A DNA stretch of 64,000 bases from Brachionus plicatilis. Lineage: Eukaryota; Rotifera; Eurotatoria; Ploima; Brachionidae. Below are positions 10,963 through 23,299 of this stretch, one piece after another (the stretch's first letter is position 1; every line of letters begins with the position of its first letter). Under the pieces are notes generated by a model. That model was not told the origin of the DNA and ran no database searches. It was given only the letters and a program-made list of their open reading frames with translations. A program made the translations under genes and the position numbers. The stretch covers positions 392,282 through 456,281 of the forward strand of contig QEOQ01000640.1 in the NCBI GenBank assembly GCA_010279815.1, read 5' to 3'.

Positions 10963-13439
10963 GCATTTTTCTGATTAATACTGAAATTAAGACCAAGTTA
11001 AAAATTCAATGAATCGTATATATAAGTAGAAAAATTCATTATTTACCAGGATAGTTTAATTTTTAAATATAAATAATATTTATTTTTGATTAAAAAGTTT
11101 TGGACTTTTTCGAAATTAATAAATGTGGATTTTTGTTACTTTTTTAACTGGATACAAAATGATGAACTTTGCCTGTTGAATTTATCGTGATTTTGTCTTG
11201 AATAGAAAAAAAATTCATGTTATAGTGGACTTCAACTGTTTCAAGTTAAAAATATTTTAAACTTGCCAATTGACTCAAATTTAAGTCATTTATTAAATGT
11301 AGGAACATGAGAAAATTTTTGCAGTCTCTTAGGGTAAAAATAAAAAATTATGTTGTCTGGAGTGAAATATAAAAGTTTTTTACCTTTAAATAATATGAAA
11401 TTGTCAATTTTTTCCCAACATTTGCTCGAACAAAATTTTAAAATTCTTTATAAAATTGATAAATAACAGATTATTCCTTATCATCAAACTTAAATTAGGA
11501 CAAACACTTACAATTTCACTACTAATAAGAACTGTCAATCAATTTTGGAATTCTTTAAAGAAAAACATTTTTTTTACTCTGTTTAATGTAATGATAATAA
11601 TGTTTTTTTGAAATTCAGTTTAAGGGAACAGAAAAAATTAATAGAAAAAAATCTAATAGCTAACAAAATTTAAGTTCAAAATAGTTCAATGAATTCATCA
11701 TGGTGCAACATGCATATTGGCATCGGTTGTCAAAGTCTGCTAATGATGCAAATTTAAATTCAGCTAAATTAAGTATAATTTGATACCAGTATCATAAGAT
11801 TAAATGACAAAAAGATTAAACTAAAGTCTTCTCTACCGAATAATACAGAACTAATAATATAATAAAACAGGACATGGTATCTAAAAGTATTTTTGTAACA
11901 TAATTAAGTAAAAAATCATTGTTGAAAAAATTTAATTTTTTTTCTCAAAAAAGAACTAATAAATTTTAATTTTAAAACCTTTTGAAATAAAAATTTTACA
12001 AATTTCAATGATAATAACAAAATAAATTTTTTTAATCGAGACTTTTAATTGCTCGCGTTATTATTTTCCAATTACACTTTTTAAATGTGCATTTTTTGAT
12101 ATCTCATCAAATGATATTTCAGTTAAAAAAATTAATTCTTAGATTAAAATTTATAAATCTCGATGGAAAACGGAAATAAATTAAAACTCAACTACCATAA
12201 ACTCTTTCCTAACACTATTGGAATTAAGGCAGACTTTAAATTCATTTCTATATGGGTTTATTCCCATTGAAACCTTGTTTTAAAAAATTTTCAATTTTAT
12301 TATAGGAACAACTTGCGAATGAGACTTCTCCTCACTTCTCTTGAATTTTTGATTAAAACGAAAAATTTTAGTAAAATTTTTTGATGATTTCCTCCTGAAT
12401 CATTAAAAATGTCCCAGTCAATTCAAATCTAAAGATTCTTTAACAATTTCAAGAGGTAAAAAAATACTCGAAGCAAATTTACCAAAAAATTCATTAAAGG
12501 TTCATCTAAGAATCATCCATTAATCATTAAATGAATTTTAATTTGTATAGAAAAATGAAAATAAACTATTTAATTTTATTTTATTAAAAGGCTCTATAAA
12601 GGTTTTTAAGCTATTTTTATAAATGGCTTTGGACAAAATGATTGTACAAAATAATCTTCATAGATTTTCCAGAGATAATAAAACGAAAATATCTTATTAT
12701 TCTAGTACTAATTATTACAGATTAATGTTAAGTAATTTGAAGTTTAATATAAAGTTTTAATTTAGAAATTTTAATTTTTTTGTTAAAAATAGATAGACTT
12801 GAATTCGAATAAGTAATTTATTTCTTTAATTTTCTTTATTTTTCATTTGAATATAATCCTGTTAACTCTTTCTTGATATTTTTAAAAAATTTCATCCCAA
12901 AAAAGTAAACAATTTGTAATTGGAATTATATTCAAAAAATTCACCAATTAAACATTAAAATAAAATTTTTAAAATCAAATTTTTCCATTAATGAATAATA
13001 AAAAAATAAGCAATAAGATATTTTTAGAGATTTTTTTTTAAAACAATTTTTTTTCTTAATTTAAATTTTATGAAAAAATTGTAAAATTGTTATTTTGTAC
13101 AACAATTTTTTTGCAGCACATAATTCATTTATATTGTCAATTTTTCATTATTTTACTTAATAATTAAAATAATTCTTAATTTTTAACCTTTCATTTCCAT
13201 CTAAAAAAACACTGTATTTTTAAAAAATATAAAATATAAGCTTAAAAAAGAACAAAAATAATGTAAAATTAGATCAAGTTTTTTAAATTTTAATTCAAGT
13301 TAAATAAAATTTTTCTTGTCTAAAATGGATTTTGATTATTTTTGTTCTACAAAAATTTGATTAATTTGAAATTCCTACTAAAGATTCTTGAAAATTATTC
13401 CAATATAATTTTAGTTAATTTAAAAACTGGCTCATAAAG
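10963..13439. other. AT-rich intergenic DNA
   Basis: I see no gene, repeat array or element in this stretch; it is homopolymer-rich AT sequence throughout. Confidence 0.4.
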
Positions 13440-14663
13440 CTTCTCTTATCACGCCTCGCTCCTTAAGAGAAAAGAAAAATGTCAGCGAAAGACAAAAAAG
13501 GTGGTTTCTTAACAATCGAAAGAGAGCAGGGACAAAGATGAGTTGATGACTATAGAGAATTCTAAATATTCTAAAAAAACCTAGAAAGTCTTTACAACCT
13601 GAACCAGGTGATACTGACCTGCATATTGACACAGAAGTGCCTTAAGTCCATAAGAAAAGAAAACTGATGTAAAGGCTGTGAAGAACATAAAAGTCCCGGG
13701 TATTGACGGAATCACGGCAGAAATGTTGAAAGCTGACGGAAGGAAAATATTGCAAGACCTCTCCAGCAAGATATGGCGACAAGAAATCATAGAATTATTG
13801 GCCATATTAAGATCTTATGGCCTGTCACAAAAAATAGTTTACTTGATAAAATTCTTCTACTAGAAATTCGAGTGGAACGTGATTCTAGAAAAAGGATAAT
13901 CTGAGAACTTCAAAGTGTGAACAGAAGTCACACAAGTTTGCATTCTCTCTCCGACACAATTCCTTATACTGATTGACTATGTAATGTAATGCATTACAAT
14001 GGTGAGTATATACAATGGAGATTAACAGTAAAGATTGAAAACTTTGACTTTGCAGATGATCTGGTGCTAATATCTAATAAAGAAACACATATTCATATGG
14101 TGACGCAAGATTTGACGAACAACGCTCAACCAACTGGACTCGAAATTAATGGGACCAAAACGAAAATTATGTGCATAAACACGAAATTGTATACCATCGA
14201 TGGTACACAATTCGAGTGTGTAATTCGAATAAGAATTCACAGACTTAGGTGGCAGCATCAGTACAGTAATCGGAACACAAAGAGACACTAAAAATAGACT
14301 TACTACTAAAGCAAATAGTGGCTTTGCTAGACTCCGATCAGCATTGAAATCAAACAGTTATAGCAAGGAAACACAATTAATACTGTATAACACTGTAATA
14401 AAAGCAATATGGAATGTTGAGGAATGTCTGAGTCTGACAAAAAAAGCCTGAACATCTTTCACACTGGAAGTCTGAGGAGTATTCTCGTAATACCCTGGTC
14501 TCAGACATTGTTGAACGCTTACCTATACACTAGAACAAATTCAGAGCCATTAAGTCAATGCATTAAGAATAAAAGACTGTGATGGTTTGGACATCTACTA
14601 AGAATGAAAGAAACACCGATATCGAAAAGAGCCCTTTAATGGACACCTCAAGGGCGACGTAAG
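13440..14663 (+). mobile_element. Degenerate RTE-like LINE reverse transcriptase, 5' part
   Basis: Frames on the plus strand, broken by stops and frameshifts, follow a non-LTR reverse transcriptase. Around 13,500-13,560 is a linker-like segment (GGFLTIEREQ). At 13,680-13,745 comes the palm motif with PGIDGITAEMLKADG. At 14,030-14,170 is the catalytic box F-A-D-D (the YADD equivalent), then GLEINGTKTK. At 14,575-14,660 is a C-terminal LRW/WFGHLLRM-type segment ending in TPQGRRK. The 5' end and endonuclease are absent or unrecognisable. The frame stops at 14,663, where another element has inserted, and resumes at 15,388. Antisense frames here are shadows. Confidence 0.8.
14655..14663. repeat. 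9-bp target site duplication, left copy
   Basis: CGACGTAAG, repeated exactly at 15,379-15,387, brackets the 715-bp element inside the LINE. Confidence 0.75.
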
Positions 14664-15378
14664 CGATGAGGTATAATAAAACATAAAAAAGGGTAAAAAA
14701 AACATTAATAAAGAATTCACAACATAAAAATAATTTTTATTTATCAAACTGAGAAAAAAAATATAAGTCAATTGTAATTAAACTGAGAGTAAAACATAAA
14801 ATTACAAAAAGTGAAATAAATTTTTTCGCCTTGGTATCCTGAGATTATTAAATTATTTTTAAAAGGATTTATTTATTTAATGTTTTATTAGCTTTTAAGA
14901 ATATGTTAAGACCCAAGTCTTGACTTGTCTTACTTATGATTTAATCTTGAATTAACTGCAGCTAAAGTACATGTTCTAACTACTATATAAACCACTAACT
15001 ATTTGTTATAATTTCGGATTCCATTTAATAAACTATTAACTAAATTGTTTTGTTTTATTTCTTGACTTAAATTCCTTAAGTCCAAACTCAAGACTTTACA
15101 AATACTTTGACTTGCAAATTTATGTTTTATTCTCTATATGAATATCCAAAAACACAATTTTATGTTTTGTTTTCTAAAATTAAAAAAATATCCAAAAATT
15201 TAAGTTATATTCTCTATGTGAATAGTTTAATCTAGATTTTATTTTATATTTTCTAAAATTAAAAAAAAAAACATTATAAAAAACAGTATTTCTCTCTTAA
15301 TCAAATTATAAAAATAATTTTTGCCTTATGTTTTATTTTTTTTAATTCTCTTTTTTTATGTTTTATTATACCTCATCC
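14664..15378. mobile_element. 715-bp non-autonomous TIR element (MULE-type) inserted in the LINE
   Basis: The left end reads CGATGAGGTATAATAAAACA and the inverted right end matches it from base 2 for about 26 bp (GATGAGGTATAATAAAACAT...). Perfect 9-bp duplications (CGACGTAAG) flank it. Removing the element and one duplication rejoins the LINE frame through ...QGRRK-VGRQ..., so the boundaries are supported independently. The inside is AT-rich, has sub-repeats around 15,120-15,250 (TATGTTTTATTCTCTATATG-like units) and an AAGTC-rich inverted segment at about 14,908-15,098. No transposase is present. A 9-bp duplication fits Mutator-like elements best. Confidence 0.8.
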
Positions 15379-15530
15379 CGACGTAAGGTAGGACGACAAG
15401 CAGTTAGAGGAAGTGGAAAATGACGAAAGAACTCACTCAAATGGAAATGACTTGGGAAAAAGCAAGGTTAAGGGCGAAAAATTAACTTTAGTGGAACTCC
15501 AGAGCAATGATCAAAAAGAGTGAATAAGGA
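15379..15530 (+). mobile_element. RTE-like LINE, C-terminal continuation
   Basis: After the second duplication copy the LINE frame resumes as VGRQ, and further on (with a frameshift) as ELTQMEMTWEKARLRAKN, the usual C-terminal tail of such proteins. Stops follow and the similarity fades by about 15,530. No poly(A) or microsatellite tail is clear. Confidence 0.7.
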
Positions 15531-17522
15531 AAAAAATAAAAAAATTTTAAAACTGCGTAATTTAAAAGTATCTTAGCTGTTTTAGTACTCTCAATAACTA
15601 AAACGCCCACATTAGTCTACTTAAATGTCTAAAGTTTCCTTATGTTCTCATGTGTTTCTTTCTTTATTATTTTATGATCTAACGGCGAACCATCAGATCC
15701 TTATAGGTCTGGAAAATAAGAAATATTTTAATTTTTATAAAATAACATTTAAATGATCAAATGATAAGATGTCGAATTAAACAAGTTAATTTCGTATAAT
15801 TATTTTTTAATATTTTCGTGACATTTTTTAATTGCTAATAAAATTCCTCAATTAGAAATCGTTTTTTAACTTTTCAACTTATTTCCTTTAAATCAATTCT
15901 TTTCCAATATTTTTAAATAAAGCATTTTTATTTGAATAATTGTAATTAATAGACCTCCAAATCAAAAATTAAATTTCTCTTATCATTAATTTTTGAAGAG
16001 TTTATTTTTTTTATCTATTTAAAATTCACTATTTGGAAAAAAAATTCTCAGTACAAAATTGAAAATATTTAAAATCTTAAATCATAGATAAGTCACCAAA
16101 GACAATGAAATTATTAAATTAGAAAATTAAGCATTGCATTGTTTTAGGGAATAAAAAATTACGAAAAATCTTATTTGCTAATAAATTTTAAATACAAATA
16201 ACAATAATGATGCACAGTGCCAGTTGTTGGAGCATTAGGTATATTAAAGAAAAATGGTTTCGACCAAAGATAAAAATACATTGGCTTGAGAATTGAAAAA
16301 TTCACAATTATTGAAACTGCATACATTATTCTAAAGGTACTATGATAAATTAGTTTCATCTCATTTTAAGATTTGGACTTATAATTAAACCGAATAAAAT
16401 TAATCGATAAGAAATAAAGTATAATCGCAAAACAATAATAGTAAATTACCTTTTTATATAATTTGCTAACATATTTATTGATTTGGCAAAATTGGTAAAA
16501 TTTGTGAATATTTTTTATGTAAACAAAATTCTCTACATTTAATTATTATTAATTTATTTAGTTCATATCTAAATTTTATTGTGTATTTTTTGGTTAATTG
16601 AAGAAACTCAAAATTTAATTATTATTTATAAGTTGGCAAAAACGGTGAGAGCTAAAGTCATTCAATTAAAAAATGAATGGCTCAATAAAAATTAAACTCT
16701 TTATTTTTAATAAATTAACTAAAAATTAATGTTGTTTAAAAAAAATGCAATTTTATCATGCCGAAACTTTACCTATTTAGAAAGGTTTGATGATCATAAG
16801 TTTTTTGTTAATTTGCATCATATTCTTGAATTTAAGGATATTTTATTAATTTATTAACCTTTTTTAAGTATATCTCTTTTTTTTTTGTTAATATAACTAA
16901 AACTTTTCAAAATTTAATAAAACAAAATGAAAATAAGATTTAATGTTAATATAATTTTAGATGTCAGAGAAGTATTTAAGAAGGAATTTAAGGCGAACAA
17001 AAATTATATAAGCCTATTTTCATCAATTTTTTTTTAATTAATTATTTTTTTAATTTAACTATTTTGCATTCTCAAAACCTTTTTTATTCTCACTTATAAT
17101 TAAAAAAGTTCGTTCCGATAAATATTATTTACGATTTTGGACATTTTAAGGGATCCCAATAAAATTTAAAAGATTGTTTAAAACAATTTAAAAAAATCAA
17201 AACGAAAACTCATTTTTCCAAGTATCAAATCTTTGGAAGGGATATTTAAAAATTTAAAATGTTATTACCTTAACTCAAATTAAAAAGATGAATTGAATTT
17301 AGCTAATCTTTAATTATTAATGTGATTTATAGAAAAATCATTCGGTTTTTTTTATCCCATAATAAAAATAAGCATACAATACCGTTTTTTTATTGCATGA
17401 ATATAAGATATAAGAAAATTAACAAAATATAAATTAATACTTTGGATTACTTGAATATCTCTCCAAAAATGCTGCCTCTTGGTAAATTTTTGATACATGT
17501 TTTTTGGAAAAAATCTTTTAGC
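15531..17522. other. AT-rich intergenic DNA
   Basis: Nothing supported. The minus frame at 16171-16359 is short, has no domain and starts in AT-rich sequence. Confidence 0.4.
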
Positions 17523-17735
17523 TTAATTCATGGTACCTGTCTCTGTTAAGGATGCCATTCTCTCAGCAATTGCTCTTTCACTCAAATGTAATTCAGCTGA
17601 AAAAGTCGCCATGTTTCGTACAGTTTGTAAATTTGTATAAGTTAATTTCAATTGATCATTAGGAGTATTTGGAATATTGTTTTCTATTGTTGGATTTAAT
17701 ACGAAGTTTTTCCTTTTTAGGTTACGGGATATTTT
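17523..17735 (-). pseudogene. Protein-like coding remnant, minus strand, unidentified
   Basis: A 70-codon open stretch on the minus strand ends at a TAA (17,525-17,523). Its last 45 residues have the balanced composition of a true protein (for example ETGTMN at the end, with HLSERAIAERMASL before it), unlike the AT-driven frames nearby, and the underlying DNA is less AT-rich. No start codon of quality and no certain splice acceptor are visible. It may be a last exon or a transposon fragment; the family is not recognised. Confidence 0.35.
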
Positions 17736-17822
17736 TTATTAAATAAGAAAACAGGGCAATTTTCAAAATTAAGAAAAAGGAATTTTTTTTTAAAAGCTAA
17801 TAGGATGTTTTTTTTATTTAAG

Positions 17823-18124
17823 GAACAGGAAGATTTTACCTTATACCAACAAAACTTACAGAAAAATACCTAAAAAAATTGAAGAGTATAGACTTAACAA
17901 TTAAAGAGTTAACAAGAGGACACTTTATTAAAACCTCGCAAAATGCCAACTCCCTGTCGAAACATGACCGCCTTTATAATCAAACCGTTAAATCAAAGAT
18001 GAACTTAATTTCCAATTGACCATTCAACTTAAATTTAGAATCAAATACAAACGGGGACGGAAAGGAAACAGAGCTGCCAAGAAGTACGTCAAAACCCCTC
18101 CATCCTTTCTTTCTTGATGACTGA
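17823..18124 (+). pseudogene. Protein-like coding remnant, plus strand, unidentified
   Basis: A frame opens right after an acceptor-like T-rich tract ending in AG at 17,821-17,822. It runs 65 codons to a TGA (18,017-18,019), then continues in the same frame for 34 more codons to a second TGA (18,122-18,124). The second part (...GDGKETELPRSTSKPLHPFF) is plainly protein-like, so the first TGA looks like a disabling mutation. It lies about 90 bp from the minus-strand remnant at 17,523-17,735. Family unknown; a transposon-derived pseudogene is the likeliest reading. Confidence 0.4.
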
Positions 18125-20734
18125 AGATTTAAAAGATAAAATAAATAAATCATTGTGTTTTGATTTATGTTTTATTTTGCTTTTATTTCTTTTTAAAATT
18201 TTAGTCGAAGTAAAAACATAAACTAAATATATCGCCTCTGATGTCTACATATTAAAAAAATTATTAAAAATTATTTTCTGTTTGCATTCTAATTATTAAA
18301 AATCCTGATATAAATTTCTTGAGTGCCTCTAATAAAGTAAAATTTTTCAATCCTCAATGTTGATTGTTTCTTAAATTTAAACCCAAACATAATATCCGAT
18401 TGTTCTGAAGTTAAGAAGTCAAAATTAAAAGGAAAACAATTAAAAACTATTAAGGACAATGAAATTAAAAAAATTTACTTCATAATATTGACTCAAAGCC
18501 CTTCTCATAAAAAATACCAAAATTTTATCTAGACTTTTGAAAGTTAAATTAAATATAAAAAAATTTACCTGAGTCAAAAATTCCAAAAATATTGAAATTA
18601 AATGCGTTGGTTTTATTTAATTTATGTTTTATAAAATTAAATATATTTTTTCCATTCAATATTCATAACAAATGCTTCAAAATTACTGAAATTTAATCAA
18701 AATTATTTTTTTATTAAAAAATATTTATTTATTAAATTACTTCTTTTTTGGGTAAAAAAATATTATATCTTCTATTAAAAAAAGAATGAAGGTTTGCGTG
18801 ACGATAGCATTTTTTAGGCTTCTGGATTTGAGTGAGTCGATTGTGTTTTGAAATTTTTAAGTTATTTTTCATATTTAAAATTATTTTTCCAGATATTTTG
18901 AAAAAAATTTGTTTCATTAATCAAATCAGTTTTTAAAAGATTATTTTTAACTTTGACGATCAATTAATTCGTTCTCTAATTTGGTAATGCAGCAGCACAT
19001 GTTAAAGCATTAATTATTTGAATAGACTAAACATCATCTCTACACACCATTTTATCATTTTAAATTACCAAGTTTGCTACAGTTATTTAATTATGAGTTT
19101 ATGTGAATTGATTTTTGATTTTGTGACATCCGGTAAAGAGAAAAATTCTCTAAAATTTAATAAATTTTTTCTAGAAGCTAAAAATTATTTCTGTGAGTGC
19201 AGTTACGCGAAAAAAACATTGCTGCACCTGAAGGCATTTCTTCATAAATTCTGTAATTCAAACAGCAATTCAATTCCTATATTATTAAGCATTAAAATCA
19301 AATAATTGTTTATTTAAAAAAAGAAAACAAAATTTGGCAAATCTGTTCTTTTTCTAATACTATATTCTTTTTTGATCTTAGAAAAACATCGAGATTTATT
19401 TGATTAATTTGTTACCCTAAAAAAATATTAACTTTTGTTTCATAGTTGATTGACATAAAATTATAAAAAATATTTTTCTGAATTTTACTACTTAGAGTTC
19501 TTCCAGCTTATTTTAACAATGCAACCTGTAAAAAAATCAGACTTTGTTTGTGCTTAGAAAAGGATATAGAGTATTAGATTTTTTTGTATAGTACCCACCA
19601 AGAATTTAAGATCTTATAAGATTTTGTGAGTTATCGTACGAATTAAAAAAGATCTTATTTGTTTATTATAGTCCAAGAAAATTTAAAGATTTTGAAATCT
19701 AATTTTAGATTTACTTGAGCTTGAAATTTACAAGATAGAGTTTAGTAATCGAAACGTATATATATGTCATAACTAAATAGTCAAACTATTTACTTTAGCT
19801 AAATTATTAACGTTTAAGAAAAATTGATACAAAAATTTTTATTTAAGTAAAATTTATATTACAACTAATCTTTAAGCTTAATATATAAAAAAATGTAATT
19901 TAATTAAAAATCAAATTGATTTTAATAAAAAAAGTATTTAACAAAATTATTGATTAAGTAAAAAAAATTATTTCCTAGTACAATTACTATTTAACTGGCC
20001 TTTATGGCACTTTGAATTATTTTATTATATATATATATTGATAAATTAAATCAAGATTTTATTGCAATTTTTATCTAGAAATCAAATAAAATACTTGAAA
20101 TCTCCGAAAAATATAAGAAATAATGTTAAGAACTAATATAAATCTTGTATTTTTTGTTCGTGCATTTCGTTACAATTAAGAATCCCTAATAAAAAAAATT
20201 TGATAATAATAATTTTTTTATTATTTGATAAACTCCCAAAAAGAATACTTAATAGAGCCTGACCTTGTTATTAGAAACGATCTATTCGTTTAGATTTTAT
20301 AAAATATTTGATTGAAACATATATTGAAACACGAAAGCTGAAAAGAGGGCCTTTGCCGCTCGGAACTGACCCGAAATTCTACTTCAAAATCATTTTCAAC
20401 TAAAAAAATACACTAATTAATAAATATCTTTAAATCAATTAAATTTTCAGTTGTCTTTAAAATTTTGCAAAATTTTTCTTTGAAACGATCGTTTTATGAT
20501 TAAGTTTTAAAGCCCTTTATAAAAAAATTCCTAATAAAAAAACTTCAATTTTGATATCATCACAAATATTTTTTTAATTATAATTGTTAACTTTTTAATT
20601 AATTATAAATATTAATATTTTAGTATTACTTTATAAATATTAATACTAATATTACTTATTTCTATTTTATTTATTAAAAGGGAAAACTTTTTTAGATGTA
20701 ATAGCAATGAATTTTTTTTCTCAGAAAAACTACT
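18125..20734. other. AT-rich intergenic DNA
   Basis: No gene supported. The plus frame at 19018-19305 (95 codons, non-ATG start) has a somewhat mixed composition but no motif, no promoter or splice context, and I do not call it. A TA microsatellite lies near 20,025-20,038. Confidence 0.35.
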
Positions 20735-20742
20735 CTCGCGAA

Positions 20743-21311
20743 TAGTGTTGGGCGGCGACCAAGCCTGGCCGGTCCGAACGAAGCCAAAATAAGGCGGCCA
20801 ATTTGGCAGCCAGGCCGGCGGTAAAAAATTTGGACCGCTGAGTTGAGACGGACGGCCATATGTACGGCCAGCCCTAAAACGGACGGCCACTTTGGCGGTC
20901 AGACAAAATCAGCGGCAAAAAATTACAGGCAAAAAGTTTTTGATGTTCTTTTAGGTTTTTAATTTAAAGAAACGAAAAATTTTCAAATATTACAAACAAA
21001 TCTCTAAACTCTAATCTGGAAAAAAATTATTCAAAAATTTAGCCTTTTCAAGAAAAATTATTTTTTTCTAAAAAAATTTGGCATTTTCCTTTAAAATAAA
21101 ATTTTTGCCAATTTTTTTTACTCTTAAGGAAATTTTTTTCGCTGATATGGTTTGATCGCAAAATTCGTCATCCGTCTTTGATTTGGCCGGCCAACTTCGT
21201 GGTCCAAATTTTTGGCCGCCAAAGTGGTCGTCCATCTAGGTGGTCTTGTTCGCGGTTCAAAAAATTTTTGGCCGCATCAATCAATGGCCGTTTGCACGGT
21301 TCCCAACACTA
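20743..21311. mobile_element. hAT-type MITE with GC-rich GGCC-repeat arms
   Basis: Terminal inverted repeats start TAGTGTTGGG and end CCCAACACTA, with perfect 8-bp target duplications CTCGCGAA at 20,735-20,742 and 21,312-21,319. This TIR and 8-bp duplication are the hAT signature. Both subterminal arms (20,751-20,900 and 21,175-21,305) are filled with GGCCG/GGCGG-type words in inverted orientation, so the element can fold back. It is the most GC-rich non-coding DNA in the window. Frames at 20612-20890 (-) and 21178-21375 (+) are by-products of this composition. No transposase. Confidence 0.85.
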
Positions 21312-21736
21312 CTCGCGAAAAAGAACCCTTTCTATCTTCATTTGTTTTTTTATAAGAAAAAAAAAATATTTTTAGTAATTTTTTGATATTTTTGAATTAT
21401 TTCTATTAATTGATCAAATCTATCTTTATTTGTGAAAGTCCGAGATTTAATATTAAAAAAATAAAAGAAAGAACAATTAATTAATTCCATTCAATTAATT
21501 TTACCTACCAAACCATCTCTACCAAGTATACTTTCTAAATCAATTTTTAGGATTTTCCAGAACTAGAAAATCAAACATAAATAGTTACCTCAAATCTAAA
21601 AATTTTAACTTAACGTGAAAAATTAGATAGTTACACAATTTTTATATATATTTTATTAAAATGATAGCCAAATTTCTTGAATAGGGTTAATCATTTGTGA
21701 CATCTTAAAACTATTATACGTAGTAGTTTTGTAGAC

Positions 21737-21855
21737 CTTTCTATTCAAGCCTAACTTAGAGTATGCAGTAAGCTTTTGGTGCGCCTATTTGAAGTAAGAC
21801 ATATCAGAAATTGAAAAAGTTATGGCTGACATTATAAGATTCGAACTTAGAAGAT
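21737..21855 (+). mobile_element. CR1/Jockey-like LINE reverse transcriptase scrap
   Basis: The plus frame from 21,737 reads FLFKPNLEYAVSFWCAYLK, a stop, then DISEIEKVMADIIR. This matches the well-known non-LTR segment of form RP-x-LEYA-x-x-W-x-PYLKKDI-x-x-(I/L)EKVQ that follows the catalytic domain. Only about 40 codons remain, with an internal stop. A (CTA)n run follows near 21,861. Confidence 0.6.
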
Positions 21856-21874
21856 ATATTCACTACTACTACTA

Positions 21875-22845
21875 AATTTATATTAATAAAAAATATGCGT
21901 ATTTTCCTGTATAATTTTTAAATAATCCATTTAAGATTATTCTATGATTTTGTATTTTTTCTTTTTAAAATTTATTTATAAACAAAATTTTTAGTTATTT
22001 AAACAATTAATAATCACATATGAAAAATCATTGTGTTTCTTTCTTTAGTGAAACGGTCAATTCCTAAAAGCGAATTCAGGATCAGGTACTGAAATTGAAC
22101 AAGATCTTCTAATGAACTTAATAAAATCTTATCATGATCTTTAATTGATCCATATGGACCATTTTAAAATATGCAAAATGCAGTGTATTTTATAAAAGTG
22201 GAAAAAGAATACCTTGGACATGCGGAAAATATAACTTTGCATTTAAAAACTAGCTTAAAGAATTATTTTATAAAAATCAACTTATTAAATAAACTCGTAT
22301 ATTTTTTGACTTGTAAATTCAATAAAAATGTCATGATTTCAGTTTTCTCTACATGATTTTCAAAAATTATATGAAAAAATGAAAAGAAAATGTTGTGGAA
22401 TTTTGTCGATTTTTTTCTTACGGAAAATAGTGGACGGAATTCTGGTCTCAAAATTTTATGGATAACCTCAAAAAAAAATAAACCCTTGGTTTTTAGTGAA
22501 ATTAGATCAAATATATATTTCAGCTTAATCATCTTAAACTTTATTCAAAGCACCTTTAAATGAAATTTTATACGCATTCTGCCATTTGATCCAGTTTCGT
22601 AATCACTCTAAATTTCACTTTTTTTATTAAACGATTGGAACGATTGGAACTTTGCTAAAAATTTAAGATGATTTCTTTTGAAATCCATGATCCAAAAGCT
22701 CCTCGATCATGAGCGACACTTGCATAAATCATTAAGTATCGACTTGTTTCTTTTAAAAATAAATTGCTATAATAATTTTTAAAACAGGATCTTCTACCAA
22801 ATCGTTGTAAAAATATATTTATATTGACCCTTCACACTATGACTA
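21875..22845. other. Non-coding DNA, possible transposon debris
   Basis: No complete gene. The pieces around 22,050-22,260 and 22,380-22,720 are less AT-rich than their surroundings and may be transposon debris, but I cannot read a domain. The frames at 22171-22356 and 22263-22532 overlap on opposite strands and neither looks coding. Confidence 0.3.
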
Positions 22846-22853
22846 GATTTTAA

Positions 22854-23291
22854 TAGTGTTGGCAATCGATTATCATTAATCGATTCAATAATCGACTAAT
22901 TTTTTTTATTATTAAATCGATTAATTTTTTTTGGTCGATTATTGAATCGATTAATTTTTTTTAGTCGACTATTAAATCGAATAATTTTTTCTAGATGACT
23001 ATAATACTTCTAATTTATCTCGAAATTAGGAAAGCAAAAAATATTATTTGTAAATTATTTTTTTATTTTTTATTTAAATTTTTTTTATTTTGCTTTAAAT
23101 CTTAAATTTTAAATCAATTAAAAACCTTTTTTATTAAAAATTAATATTTTTTGCCTTCCTAAATTTTAATTTCGAGATTAATTAGAAGTATTATAGTCAT
23201 CTAGAAAAAATTATTCGATTTAATAGTCGACTAAAAAAAATTAATCGATTTATTAAATTTGTCAATCGATTGGAGTCGATTACCAACACTA
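22854..23291. mobile_element. hAT-type MITE with ATCGATTAAT repeat arms
   Basis: Ends are TAGTGTTGG and CCAACACTA with perfect 8-bp target duplications GATTTTAA at 22,846-22,853 and 23,292-23,299. The arms (about 190 bp each) are long imperfect inverted repeats built of ATCGATTAAT-like words. The TIR is shared with the element at 20,743-21,311, so both probably used the same hAT transposase, although their interiors differ. No coding capacity. Confidence 0.85.
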
Positions 23292-23299
23292 GATTTTAA

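Noticed and set aside
13432..14288. Minus-strand ORFs over the LINE
   Set aside because: The plus strand carries the reverse-transcriptase motifs; these are antisense shadows.
19018..19305. 95-codon plus ORF
   Set aside because: Non-ATG start, no motif, no splice or promoter context; composition is close to local chance frames.
20612..21375. ORFs rich in R, P, G and W on both strands
   Set aside because: They arise from the GC-rich arms of a hAT MITE with defined TIRs and target duplications.
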